From the NCBI GenBank assembly GCA_017469885.1, contig JAFUFO010000016.1:85090-149089 (forward strand): a stretch of 64,000 nt of DNA, written 5' to 3'. This stretch comes from Solobacterium sp. Its GTDB lineage: Bacteria > Bacillota_I > Bacilli_A > Erysipelotrichales > Erysipelotrichaceae. This document shows positions 16,145-25,030 of the stretch, in pieces (the stretch's first letter is position 1; the number at the start of each line of letters is the position of its first letter). The notes under the pieces were generated by a model. That model made no database searches, had not been told where the DNA came from, and saw only the letters and a program-made list of their open reading frames with translations. The position numbers and the translations under genes were made by a program.

Positions 16145-17083
16145 TTAAAGAATGGATTCAACCGCAGCCTGAATCTTCTGCGGGTCATGGCGCACCAGTC
16201 CCTTTTCAAAGTTGAGCAGTTCCCGCGGAATGATCCGGTACGGGTGCTCGCTCTGGGTGACGGTAACGGCAGTGCTTCCCATGTTTGCATAGCGGTCCAT
16301 GACTGCTTCAGGAATCGTATCGGACGATACGATGACCGCATCCACCGGCGCTCCGTGATCAAGCAGTGCCTGCACATGCGCTTCCACATCATAGCCGTCG
16401 GTTTCACCGGGCTGCGTCATCGCATTGCAGAAGTAGACCCGCTCCGCCTTTGTGTTCTGAAGAGCCTCCCGGATTTCGGGAATGATCACATTCGGAAGAA
16501 TGGACGTATACACAGATCCGATTCCATAAATGATCAGATCTGCGTTCTTGATCGCATTCACTGCGGCCGGAGTTGCCTTGACATCACAGTCATAGAACAC
16601 CTTCTGAATATGGTTCATCACGGTCGGTATATTCGCCTCGCCGCGCACAATGACGCCGTCATTCATCCGGGCATACAATGTAATAACCTGCGCAGTGGCA
16701 GGGATAATCGATCCTTTCACCTTCAGGACATTTCCGATGGTTTCCACTGCTTCCAGAAAGGAACCGCACTGCTGGGTCATCGCTGTCAGGATCAGGTTTC
16801 CGAGGTTATGCCCGGAAACATCAGTCTCATCCCCGGAAGGATCCTCAAACCGGTAATTCATCAGATCCCCCAGCATGGTCTCACTTTCCGCAAGGGCGAT
16901 CATGACATTCCGGATATCCCCCATTGCCGGGATATGAAACTGCCGGCGCAGACGGCCTGTACTTCCTCCGTCATCCGCAACCGTAACGATTGCGGAGATA
17001 TCGATATGTTCAATATGTTTGATGCCGCGGCAGATCGCAGCCTGTCCATGTCCGCCGCCGATAATGACAACACGTTTATTCAT
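16145..17083 (-). CDS. yvcK: YvcK/CofD-like, UDP-GlcNAc-sensing carbon regulator
   Basis: YvcK-family proteins bind UDP-sugars and are needed for growth on gluconeogenic carbon and for cell-wall control. The 312 residues begin KRVVIIGGGHGQAAICRG, a nucleotide-binding loop. TVADDGGSTGRLR near residue 40 and GDIRNVMIAL follow, both typical of the family, and YGIGSVYTSILPN lies near 195. I start at 17083, because the longer frame adds 39 residues of read-through from rapZ that do not fit the family. The start overlaps rapZ by 8 bases. Confidence 0.92.
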   Translation of the reverse strand: MNKRVVIIGGGHGQAAICRGIKHIEHIDISAIVTVADDGGSTGRLRRQFHIPAMGDIRNVMIALAESETMLGDLMNYRFEDPSGDETDVSGHNLGNLILTAMTQQCGSFLEAVETIGNVLKVKGSIIPATAQVITLYARMNDGVIVRGEANIPTVMNHIQKVFYDCDVKATPAAVNAIKNADLIIYGIGSVYTSILPNVIIPEIREALQNTKAERVYFCNAMTQPGETDGYDVEAHVQALLDHGAPVDAVIVSSDTIPEAVMDRYANMGSTAVTVTQSEHPYRIIPRELLNFEKGLVRHDPQKIQAAVESIL

Positions 17084-17945
17084 GACCGATCCATTCCTTC
17101 TCATCACGATGCTGTTTGTAGCATCGGTACTGATTCCTGTAATGGTCGTACAGGAAGTTGGTGATGGTGACGGAACGGTGCTGTCCGCCCGTGCAGCCAA
17201 TAGCGACAGTGAAATGGTTTTTCCCTTCCTTTACGTATTCGGTAAAGGCATAGTCCAGAAAGGACAGCAGCCTGCGGCAGAATTCCTTTGTCTCTTCCTT
17301 ATCCATGACATAGTCATAAACCTGCGGATCATTTCCGGAGTAAACTCTCAGATCCGGCACCCAGAACGGATTGGGAAGGAAACGGACATCAATCATGAGA
17401 TCCGCATCCATCGGCACACCGTATTTATAACCGAATGACAGGAAGGAAATGGAAAAGGACGGTGCGGCACTTTTTGCGAAATACTGTTCCAGCACACGCT
17501 TGACTTCCTTTGTCGTGAGATAGGACGTATCTACGGTCACAAAGGAGGACATGTCGGTTCTGGCGAGCATCTGCCGTTCCACCGCGATCGCTTCTTCCAG
17601 CGTGTTGGCGGTGTTGCTCAGAAGCAGCGGATGCATCCGGCGCGTACTCTTGTAGCGGCGGATAAGAACGATGTCTGAGGCATCAAGAAACAGCACCCGT
17701 ACATCCATGCCTTCGCCTTTGATTCCGCGCAGGAATTCCGGGAAGTCATTCGCATTCGTGGAAAGCGCAATGTAGTTATACCTGGGGTCAACACTGTTCT
17801 CGATGATGTCCACAAGCAGACTGAGCAGCTGAACCGGGTAATTTTCAATGATGTGGTAGCCCATATCCTCCAGAATGGAAGTGGCTGTGCTCTTTCCGGC
17901 ACCGCTCATTCCACTGACCAGGATGACCTTTTTAACTTTTTCCAT
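17076..17945 (-). CDS. rapZ: RapZ nucleotide-binding protein
   Basis: RapZ (YvcJ) is an ATP/GTP-binding protein; in enterobacteria it controls GlcN-6-P synthase through small RNAs. Here Walker A is SGMSGAGKSTA near residue 10. The C-terminal half carries FLSFGYKYG, DVRFLPNPFW and CTGGQHRSV, which are family signatures. Start at 17945 fits the family N-terminus (MEKVKKVILVSG). An alternative start 11 codons upstream at 17978 cannot be excluded, since neither has a strong SD. It is first in the rapZ-yvcK-whiA operon. Confidence 0.92.
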   Translation of the reverse strand: MEKVKKVILVSGMSGAGKSTATSILEDMGYHIIENYPVQLLSLLVDIIENSVDPRYNYIALSTNANDFPEFLRGIKGEGMDVRVLFLDASDIVLIRRYKSTRRMHPLLLSNTANTLEEAIAVERQMLARTDMSSFVTVDTSYLTTKEVKRVLEQYFAKSAAPSFSISFLSFGYKYGVPMDADLMIDVRFLPNPFWVPDLRVYSGNDPQVYDYVMDKEETKEFCRRLLSFLDYAFTEYVKEGKNHFTVAIGCTGGQHRSVTITNFLYDHYRNQYRCYKQHRDEKEWIGHE

Positions 17946-18046
17946 ATGCAGTAACCGCCGGAAATATTTTATCATCATATGCCTGCTTCTTGCAGAGACA
18001 CGCTAAAAAACAATGCGCAAAAAGAAACCGCCGAACTGTCTCCGGC

Positions 18047-18081
18047 AAAAAGAAAACCCGCTCCGCAGAATACGGAGCAGG
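18047..18081 (-). terminator. intrinsic terminator of the AAA/XpaC operon
   Basis: Read on the minus strand, CCTGCTCCG and CGGAGCGGG pair across a 7-base loop and are followed by TTTTCTTTTT. It lies just after the AAA gene stop. Confidence 0.8.
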
Positions 18082-18091
18082 TCATTCAGAT

Positions 18092-20278
18092 TCAGTCTTC
18101 TGTCTGTCCTTTCAGCATCTCACTGAATTCACGGAGATCAGCGAATTCATCCTTCGGTTTGACTTTTACCGTAAAGTCAAAGTCTTCCAGTTTGAGTTCA
18201 TCGATCTTCGCTTCCGGATCGTTGACAACACGTCCGGACTGCTTGAGAATTGCGTCTTCAATGACATTGCGTGCCAGACGTCCGTTGCCGGCTTCCGCCG
18301 CATTCGTTGCCTGTACTTCATTGAAGTATTCTTCCAGTTTCGGCAGCGCTTCCGCTTCGATCATATAGCCCTTGGACTTTGCCTGGATCTCCGCAATCTT
18401 GCGCAGCTCTTCTCCGGTGTAGTCCGGGAAGTGAATCGTATTCGGGAAACGGGACTTGAGACCGGAGTTGGACTCCAGGAAGGTCTTCATTTCCTTGCTG
18501 TAACCGGCAAGAATGACGATCAGGTTGTCGCGGTTGTCTTCCATCGCCTTGACGATCGTATCAATACATTCAAGGCCGAAGGAGTCGTCCTTTCCGCGGT
18601 ACAGGGAATATGCCTCATCGATAAAGAGAACACCGCCGAGCGCGGACTTGATGACGGACATGGTAAGCGGTGCCGTCTGACCGACATACTGTGCGACAAG
18701 ATCGGCTCGGGTCACTTCCACAAGCTGGCCCTGGCTGAGTGCACCGATGGCTTTCATATACCGGGAGATCAGACGCGCAATGGTCGTTTTTCCGGTTCCG
18801 GGGTTTCCGGTGAAGATCATATGCTTGGAAATCTCGCTGGTCTTCATGCCCTGTGCTTTCCGGACCTCCTGCATGCGGATGTGATTCTGCAGGGAACGGA
18901 TATATGCCTTGATCGTCTCAAGACCGACGATCTGATCAAGCTCCTTGTTGACTGCCTCAATCTCTTCCGCACTGGTCTTGGACCGTGTCAGAGTAACCGC
19001 AGTATCGCTGATCAGCGCAGAGGGAACACCATCCTGCAGAGTCAGAATCGCGGAGGTTCCGGCAGAGAAGTTGTGCGTCAGTGCCGCCTGGCTCAGGGAA
19101 ATGTAGAAGTCATCAAACAGACCGGTCAGGGAATCGGAACCGTTGGTCTTGTCATAGTTTGCGACAACCCAGCCGCGCAGTTCCGGGCTTACCGTCACCG
19201 CAAGTTTCAGGTTCTTGTTTGCCTTGTCGATCAGGGCTTTGCTCAGGCGGTCGGTAAACTCCCCTGCGTCCGCTTCGGTAAACGGTGTAAGGGTAATCGT
19301 ATCGAGCACGTGATACAGGAAGTTGGCACCGAATGCGTCCTGAACAGCCTTTGTGCCGTTGTTTGTGATGAAGACGAGGAATTTGCCGGATGCGGACAGA
19401 GAGTCCACCGCATCCTTCACCAGTCCGGTCTGGTTCTCCACAAGAATGCCCTTGTTCAGAACATACCGCTTGGAGAGCGTTACCTTTCCGGTGCATACCA
19501 GAGAGTCCACCATCCGCAGGAAGCCCGGGAAACCGGTCTCAAAGTTTTCAAAGCAGATGATCTGGCCTCTGCCGGAAAGATCCTTGTAGAGGTCCTGCAG
19601 GAAGATCTGTTCCTGCGCGCCGCTCTGATAAAGACTCATATCAATGGTATAGACATCATCACTGCCGATTACACGGTGCTCAAAGAGCGACTTTGCCATG
19701 CGGGTCACGCAGGCATGACGTCCGCTTCCGTTGGGGCCGGTCACGAGAATGACATTCTTTGCCTTACCTTCTTCCGCACCCATGACATAGGGACGGCGGA
19801 AGGCAACACAGAACTGACGCAGCGCATCATCCTGTCCGACGATTTCCTCATCCATCTCGACAAGGATCTCATCGAACACCTTCTGGGTATCAAACATGGT
19901 AAGTACGCCAGGATTCTTCGCCTCTTGCGGCGACAGATTGTAGTCCTGCTCGATTTCCCGCTGAACGCGTTCCATATCCGCCTGATTGAAGCCGTTGTCC
20001 TTTGACAATTCTTCCAGTTCCTTCTGCTGGCCGGTGAGCAGCTTGCGCAGCTCCTCAAAGGAACGGTCGGCATTTTTCAGAAGATCGGACGTTGCTTTGG
20101 ATGCGGAATTGATCATGTTCGACATCGTCGAAACATCCTCTGCGGTTTTATCGATAGAGTCTTCGCCTTTGCCTGTCACGAGCACCACATCATCCGTCTT
20201 CACGGTTCCGGATGTGCGGTCCTTGTTCAGGATTTCCCGCATCAGGCGTTCTTTTTCTTCGGTACGTTTATCTGACAT
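18092..20278 (-). CDS. two-module AAA+ ATPase, CbxX/CfqX type
   Basis: The 728-residue protein has a helical N-terminal region (1-110) and two AAA modules. In the first (about 130-370) the P-loop reads GPNGSGRHA, so the Walker A Lys is Arg and the module is probably inactive. The second (about 440-690) is intact: FTGNPGTGKTTIAR, Walker B GVLFIDEAY, sensor LIVILAGY, and arginine-finger SGLKSRFPNTIHF. This module is of the CbxX/SpoVK type, which remodels partner proteins. It follows the XpaC-like gene by 6 bases. Client unknown; the pairing suggests an envelope- or stress-related role. Confidence 0.85.
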   Translation of the reverse strand: MSDKRTEEKERLMREILNKDRTSGTVKTDDVVLVTGKGEDSIDKTAEDVSTMSNMINSASKATSDLLKNADRSFEELRKLLTGQQKELEELSKDNGFNQADMERVQREIEQDYNLSPQEAKNPGVLTMFDTQKVFDEILVEMDEEIVGQDDALRQFCVAFRRPYVMGAEEGKAKNVILVTGPNGSGRHACVTRMAKSLFEHRVIGSDDVYTIDMSLYQSGAQEQIFLQDLYKDLSGRGQIICFENFETGFPGFLRMVDSLVCTGKVTLSKRYVLNKGILVENQTGLVKDAVDSLSASGKFLVFITNNGTKAVQDAFGANFLYHVLDTITLTPFTEADAGEFTDRLSKALIDKANKNLKLAVTVSPELRGWVVANYDKTNGSDSLTGLFDDFYISLSQAALTHNFSAGTSAILTLQDGVPSALISDTAVTLTRSKTSAEEIEAVNKELDQIVGLETIKAYIRSLQNHIRMQEVRKAQGMKTSEISKHMIFTGNPGTGKTTIARLISRYMKAIGALSQGQLVEVTRADLVAQYVGQTAPLTMSVIKSALGGVLFIDEAYSLYRGKDDSFGLECIDTIVKAMEDNRDNLIVILAGYSKEMKTFLESNSGLKSRFPNTIHFPDYTGEELRKIAEIQAKSKGYMIEAEALPKLEEYFNEVQATNAAEAGNGRLARNVIEDAILKQSGRVVNDPEAKIDELKLEDFDFTVKVKPKDEFADLREFSEMLKGQTED

Positions 20279-20284
20279 GATTCA

Positions 20285-21328
20285 TCACCCCTCAAGTGTG
20301 CTGCTTTCTTCAGCAGCAGTCTGCTGTTTCAGAGCCATCATGATATCGTCATCTGTCGTCATGCCGTCTTTCCGCAGCATCGCTTCGAGCGTTGACATAT
20401 CTGCGGACAGATTGATCGAATCACTCTCGGACATTGCCGGAATCAGACGATCCTTCATGGCGCTGTTGATATGACTGATCGTGTCTTTCAGACTCTGAAC
20501 ATTCTTTTCATAATTCGCATCGGTCTGCACATTCTGCATTCTTGTGTACTGCTGGAGAATACCGATGAGATACGGGAGATAGTTGCTGTAAAGCTTCTTG
20601 AGCTTGCCCTTCTGTTTCGGGAAGGTCCGCTCCAGATCATCCAGCTGTTTCAGCAGCGCAGCGGTCTCATACAGCCCGTTGGAGATTTCCTCATCGGGAA
20701 TCCCGTCATTCAGCGCGGTGATCTGTTCACGGAAGGAAACCGCATCATTCGGCTTTTCCGGTTCCTTCGGTTTTTCCTGTTTCGGCTTCTTAGCCTGCTG
20801 TGCTGTTCCGGTCTTCGGAACATAGTCCACATCGACGATCTCCGGCGAAACAACCGCGACATCGTTCTGTTCCATTGTCAGAAGCGTGTCAAACATCTGG
20901 TCATAGATTTCCCCGTAGTTTCTCCGGAAGTCCGCAACCGTACGGAAATAATGACCGTCGCAGTCGACCTCAAGCGCATCAAGGCTCGAGAATCTGCCGC
21001 CTTTGAGCGTCAGAACGAGGTTATGACTGCCGCTGGTCAGGGTAATCGCCCGTTCCCCGCTGCGGAACCGCTTCAGAAGATAAGAGTTTACACGGGCTTT
21101 CTTATCTGCGGAATGGCGGGTATCACTCATGCCGTAACGGTGCACCGTATCCCGGCGGGAGCTCGCATTGGAGCTGGTATATGTATTTTGTCTGGATGCC
21201 CTTACTGCCTGCGTCATGATATAGGTAACCGCTCCGAAAATAAGCAGGAGCGGAATGATGCTGTCAAAGAAGCCAAAGACAAAGAACAGCAGAAATAAGA
21301 TCCAGAATCCGTTGGGTGAATGTCTCAT
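20285..21328 (-). CDS. XpaC-like membrane protein
   Basis: The 347-residue protein begins with one or two hydrophobic segments (about residues 8-38). A basic linker and a Lys/Pro/Glu-rich segment (near 175-195) follow. The C-terminal helical domain (about 205-330) has the YETAALLKQLDDLERTFPKQ and YLPYLIGILQQY pattern of XpaC / bromo-chloroindolyl-phosphate-hydrolysis proteins. In many Bacillota such genes sit beside TelA-type genes; none is present here. AGAGGA precedes the ATG. It is co-transcribed with the AAA gene. Confidence 0.7.
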   Translation of the reverse strand: MRHSPNGFWILFLLFFVFGFFDSIIPLLLIFGAVTYIMTQAVRASRQNTYTSSNASSRRDTVHRYGMSDTRHSADKKARVNSYLLKRFRSGERAITLTSGSHNLVLTLKGGRFSSLDALEVDCDGHYFRTVADFRRNYGEIYDQMFDTLLTMEQNDVAVVSPEIVDVDYVPKTGTAQQAKKPKQEKPKEPEKPNDAVSFREQITALNDGIPDEEISNGLYETAALLKQLDDLERTFPKQKGKLKKLYSNYLPYLIGILQQYTRMQNVQTDANYEKNVQSLKDTISHINSAMKDRLIPAMSESDSINLSADMSTLEAMLRKDGMTTDDDIMMALKQQTAAEESSTLEG

Positions 21329-21366
21329 GTTTCATCAATCCTCTTAATAAAAGAAATTATAGCATT

Positions 21367-21393
21367 AAAAAGGACGCCTAAACGGGCGTCTCT
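21367..21393 (-). terminator. intrinsic terminator
   Basis: On the minus strand GACGCCC-GTTTA-GGCGTC runs into CTTTTT. It separates the gene at 21424-22233 from the XpaC/AAA pair. Confidence 0.75.
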
Positions 21394-21423
21394 TTCACAA
21401 ATCTGTCTCTGTCCGGTCAGCGA

Positions 21424-22233
21424 TTACTCGTTTTCCGCTTCTGTTCCTGCCGTCCACATGGAACGGTAGCTCATAAACGGAATCTCATCGGCGTTGATCC
21501 GCGCCTGATTGCGCTGCTTGTGAATATCCCCGTCATGAATCGAGGAACGGATATTCTTGTTGACCATGTACTGGACATAGACCAGCTTCTTGAGCAGGAA
21601 CCAGCGGACAACATAGGACGCGATCAGCGGTGCCTTGTCTTCTGCCTCAACCAGTTCTGCGGCTGCACGTGCCTTGAGTGCTTCGCCTGCTTCAATTGCC
21701 TTGGTTTTCAGCTCATCATAGTTTTTGAAGCATGTCCGGTCCAGCTGACGCTGAATCAGTCCTGCCTTTTCCTTCTTGAGACGCTCCCAGGACTGGACGA
21801 TTTCGTCCGCATTGGGTGTGCAGATTTCAAGAATTTCATTGCGGTCTTCGTAGAACAGACTGCCTGCTTCGCTCATGCAGTAATAATATCCGCGTGCATA
21901 CAGGTATCCGCCCTCTTCATACGGAAGCACCAGCATTGCCTGATCCGATTCGCCGTAGCGTGCGTAAATCAGATAGGGATAAACCACGGGGTTCCCTACA
22001 AGTTTACTGATGTCCCGATAATGAATAATACGGTTACTGATGTTGTCAAGCTTGACGCTCCCCTTCAGATCGGTGACGATCCGAACATCAGGATCCGTGC
22101 TGCTGATGGTTGTAAATGCCTGCAGGAGTGCTTCATCCGCCACTTCATTTTCCTTCAGATAATCGCTCAGCATTCCGTTATAAGAACACTGCTGACCGGC
22201 GGTCATTCCTGCGAGACCATCAAATACTGCCAT
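21424..22233 (-). CDS. hypothetical protein, possible partner of the AAA/XpaC pair
   Basis: The 269-residue protein is soluble, acidic and mostly helical in its second half (coiled-coil-like KKEKAGLIQRQLDRTCF to ALKARAAAELVEAEDKA). I do not recognise a family. The start is set at the internal ATG 22233, not at 22260. GGAGGGG lies directly ahead of 22233, whereas the -10 (22263-22268) is only 2 bases from 22260, so the longer start could not lie in the transcript. A terminator separates it from the next genes, so any link to them is only positional. Confidence 0.65.
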   Translation of the reverse strand: MAVFDGLAGMTAGQQCSYNGMLSDYLKENEVADEALLQAFTTISSTDPDVRIVTDLKGSVKLDNISNRIIHYRDISKLVGNPVVYPYLIYARYGESDQAMLVLPYEEGGYLYARGYYYCMSEAGSLFYEDRNEILEICTPNADEIVQSWERLKKEKAGLIQRQLDRTCFKNYDELKTKAIEAGEALKARAAAELVEAEDKAPLIASYVVRWFLLKKLVYVQYMVNKNIRSSIHDGDIHKQRNQARINADEIPFMSYRSMWTAGTEAENE

Positions 22234-22262
22234 ACTCCCCTCCGATAATGCATGTTTCATTT

Positions 22263-22268
22263 ATTATA
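22263..22268 (-). promoter_or_regulatory. -10 box for the gene at 21424-22233
   Basis: A perfect TATAAT on the minus strand would start transcription near 22256. This gives a leader of about 22 bases containing the GGAGGGG at 22237-22243. Confidence 0.5.
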
Positions 22269-22410
22269 TTCACAAAATCAATGCCCATTCAATGCACAGA
22301 ATGCGTATTTTCTTTGTTTTTTTTAACATGCACACATGTATGTAAACTATTCTGATTGTTTTTCCGCACTCAACCCGTTCCGGTCTGTTCCAGGGCTCTG
22401 TGTTCTGCCG

Positions 22411-22419
22411 TGATAAAAT
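22411..22419 (+). promoter_or_regulatory. extended -10 promoter of addB (leaderless)
   Basis: TGATAAAAT (22411-22419) is an extended -10. The expected start site, seven bases after the box, is 22426, exactly the A of the addB ATG. No SD is present. Confidence 0.55.
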
Positions 22420-22425
22420 AATTCC

Positions 22426-25029
22426 ATGAAAACAATTATCTGCAGTGAAGAACAGAAGAATCTGATCTGGCACCGTCTGCTGAGCCAGTCCGGCGGTCCG
22501 ATCATCACCGATATACAGCTTCTTTCGCCATCCAATATCCTTCGTCAGGAGGAACCGGCTGACGAAAAGGCTGATGCACTCCGGCTTTCCAGACAGCTTA
22601 AGACAAAGGCTGACGCCTTCCCGATCTACCGCGCAATGTTTCGTTTCCCGGCCTTCATTCAGGAAATCCTTTCGTTCGCAAGAGAATGCGCCCTTTACGG
22701 GATATCCACTGCCACGCTGCCCGGAGACACCGCAAGCGAGCGGGAGCTGGCAGGGATTCTTTCTGAAGCGCTGACACTTCCGCTGAAAGAAAAAACGATT
22801 GCGGCGAACTATTCCCGGATCCTTTCGGATGCGGCCCGGCTGTCTCCGGCAGAATTTGAAGTCCGGTTTGAAGCGGATCCGTTCCGTTCCCGATTTCTGA
22901 ATGATCTCCGTCAGGCGATTCCGGATTCCAGGGAAATCCATCAGGAGCGGCTCTGCAGAAATACAGAACTGCGCTATGCGCCGGGCGTGCGCCAGGAAAT
23001 CGAAGCCTGCGCGCAGGACATCATCCGCCGCGGCACATCATGCGCTGTTGTTCTGTGCGATTATGAATCACAGCTTCCGGTTCTGCGTCAGGTATTTGAA
23101 CGATATGCAATTCCATGTTCTGCCATCCGTGAATCGTTCCGGCCTGCGGTTATCGATGCCTATCTGAGCCTTGCACATTTTGCATTGTTCAAAGACCGTG
23201 ATTCATTTCTTGCATGTCTTGAAACGGATGCGTTCTCCGCGCATGCGGACAGCCGCCTGATCCGGCATTTCAGCGCTGCCATGACGGAAGAGGGATTCCA
23301 TCCGCTTACCGGACAGATTGATAAGATACAGTTCAAACGTGATCACAAAAACGCGGAAACAATGGATCAGAATGCAGAACGCTTTCTTTCTGCAATCGAA
23401 CCGGTTTTCACAGATCTGCGCAGTACAGATTCCCCTGCCGCAGCGCTGTCTGCGGCATTTGAGGCACTCCGTTCCTCCCGCATCGCATCTGATCCGAAAG
23501 AACTCGGTGCTGCGCTTGCACTTCGAAACCGCCTGAATCAGACACTTCCGCTTGTAGAGACCGAAGAAGACGCCCGATTCGTGCTGCAGGAAATCGATTC
23601 GATTACCTCTTCGATCAGTGAACCGCAGCCTTCCTTCTGCATGGTGACCGATCTGTCCCATCCGGCCGAACCGGTTGATACGCTGTATGTTCTCGGCTGT
23701 TCGGGAAAACAGTATCCGGGTGTCCCCCTGCGCAAGGGACTTTTTGACGAGCCATACACTGCCAAGGTTCCCGGTTATCCGACCATGGAAGAACGGCATG
23801 CCCTGTGGGTCAGCCAGCTTTCCTGGCTGGAAAACAGTTCCGATACGGTTATCTATTCCTATGCCGCAAGCGACTATCAGGGCCGGGAAATTCAGCCGGC
23901 GTTCGACATCACCTCAAAGCCGGTCACAGCGGTTCCATGGAAAGTGGAAAAAGTTAAACCGGCAGAGCCCCGCAGGCATTCTATCCTGCCGGAAACCGCA
24001 CAGGCGCTTTATGAAACGGACGGACAGATTCATTCATCCGTCTCCCGGATTGAACGCTGGTTCAACTGTCCCTATTCCTGGTTTCTGCAGTCCGGTCTTA
24101 AGATCCGCAGGGAACAGCGCGGCGGTCTGGAACAGTCCGATATCGGAACTCTCCAGCATGCCGTCATGGAACATGCGGTAAAGACGTATAAAAAAGATTA
24201 TTTTATGATCAGTGAAGCAGAGATCCGGGAGTTCCTGAAGCCGGCATTTGCGTCACTGCGCGCAATGCATCCGGATGAGGAAGTCCGGGCAAACCTCAGT
24301 GAAGAGCGGATGGTTTACAGTATCCTTCAGACCATGCAGTTTCTGAAGGAGACGGAAGAAGCCGCTCCTTCCTGGAAACCGGAAAAGGCAGAGGAACACT
24401 TTGAGGAGCCCATCACAGAACATGTGATGCTGAACGGAAGTATTGACCGGATCGATTATTCCGGTCCTTCTCTGCGGATTCTGGACTACAAGTCTTCCAA
24501 AAAAACGCTATCGGAAAAGAAGATCAAAGCCGGTCTGCAGCTTCAGCTGCTCTCCTATCTGATCGTTGCCTGCCGCAGAGAGCACCGTAAACCGGCAGGA
24601 GCGTTCTATATTTCGCTGAAATCCGAAAACGGCAAATCCGAAGCCGGCAGTTTTGCCAAGACCAACAAAAACGGTGTCCTTAACGATGCATGCGGAAATG
24701 ATGCATCCCTGCATGATGCCATGGTAAAGGAACGCCGTATCAACGGATGGTCCTTCGATGATCCGCTGATCAGCGATGAAGACTACAAGCGGCTGTTTTC
24801 ACCCGGCACAGGCCAGTATTCCTATGAAGCGGTGGAACAGTGTATCTCTGAACTGTATGAATACTTCCACGAACACGCCTGTAGCGGAGACATCGATGTG
24901 GATCCGGTTGCCGGCGCATGCACATTCTGCGATTACAAAGCCATCTGCCGGTATCATCTGCCGCCGCGTGCTTCCCGGGAAGTTGTAATGAAAGACATCT
25001 CTCTGAAAAAGGGAAAGGAGGCTGACTGA
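22426..25029 (+). CDS. addB: AddB-type subunit of the recombination helicase-nuclease
   Basis: AddB pairs with AddA to resect double-strand breaks for recombination. The 867-residue protein is shorter than typical AddB (about 1,150). The N-terminal helicase-like half is diverged and shows no Walker A. The C-terminal nuclease domain is clear: ERWFNCPYSWFL near 545, LRILDYKSSKKTL near 685 (the PD-(D/E)xK core) and GLQLQLLSYL. The four Fe-S cysteines are kept (FNCPY, then CTFCDYKAIC), which favours AddB over RexB. addA follows two bases after the stop. Confidence 0.85.
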   Translation: MKTIICSEEQKNLIWHRLLSQSGGPIITDIQLLSPSNILRQEEPADEKADALRLSRQLKTKADAFPIYRAMFRFPAFIQEILSFARECALYGISTATLPGDTASERELAGILSEALTLPLKEKTIAANYSRILSDAARLSPAEFEVRFEADPFRSRFLNDLRQAIPDSREIHQERLCRNTELRYAPGVRQEIEACAQDIIRRGTSCAVVLCDYESQLPVLRQVFERYAIPCSAIRESFRPAVIDAYLSLAHFALFKDRDSFLACLETDAFSAHADSRLIRHFSAAMTEEGFHPLTGQIDKIQFKRDHKNAETMDQNAERFLSAIEPVFTDLRSTDSPAAALSAAFEALRSSRIASDPKELGAALALRNRLNQTLPLVETEEDARFVLQEIDSITSSISEPQPSFCMVTDLSHPAEPVDTLYVLGCSGKQYPGVPLRKGLFDEPYTAKVPGYPTMEERHALWVSQLSWLENSSDTVIYSYAASDYQGREIQPAFDITSKPVTAVPWKVEKVKPAEPRRHSILPETAQALYETDGQIHSSVSRIERWFNCPYSWFLQSGLKIRREQRGGLEQSDIGTLQHAVMEHAVKTYKKDYFMISEAEIREFLKPAFASLRAMHPDEEVRANLSEERMVYSILQTMQFLKETEEAAPSWKPEKAEEHFEEPITEHVMLNGSIDRIDYSGPSLRILDYKSSKKTLSEKKIKAGLQLQLLSYLIVACRREHRKPAGAFYISLKSENGKSEAGSFAKTNKNGVLNDACGNDASLHDAMVKERRINGWSFDDPLISDEDYKRLFSPGTGQYSYEAVEQCISELYEYFHEHACSGDIDVDPVAGACTFCDYKAICRYHLPPRASREVVMKDISLKKGKEAD

Positions 25030-25030
25030 T

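Noticed and set aside
17990..20005. 671-codon open frame on the plus strand
   Set aside because: Antisense to the AAA+ ATPase gene; no SD and no domain.
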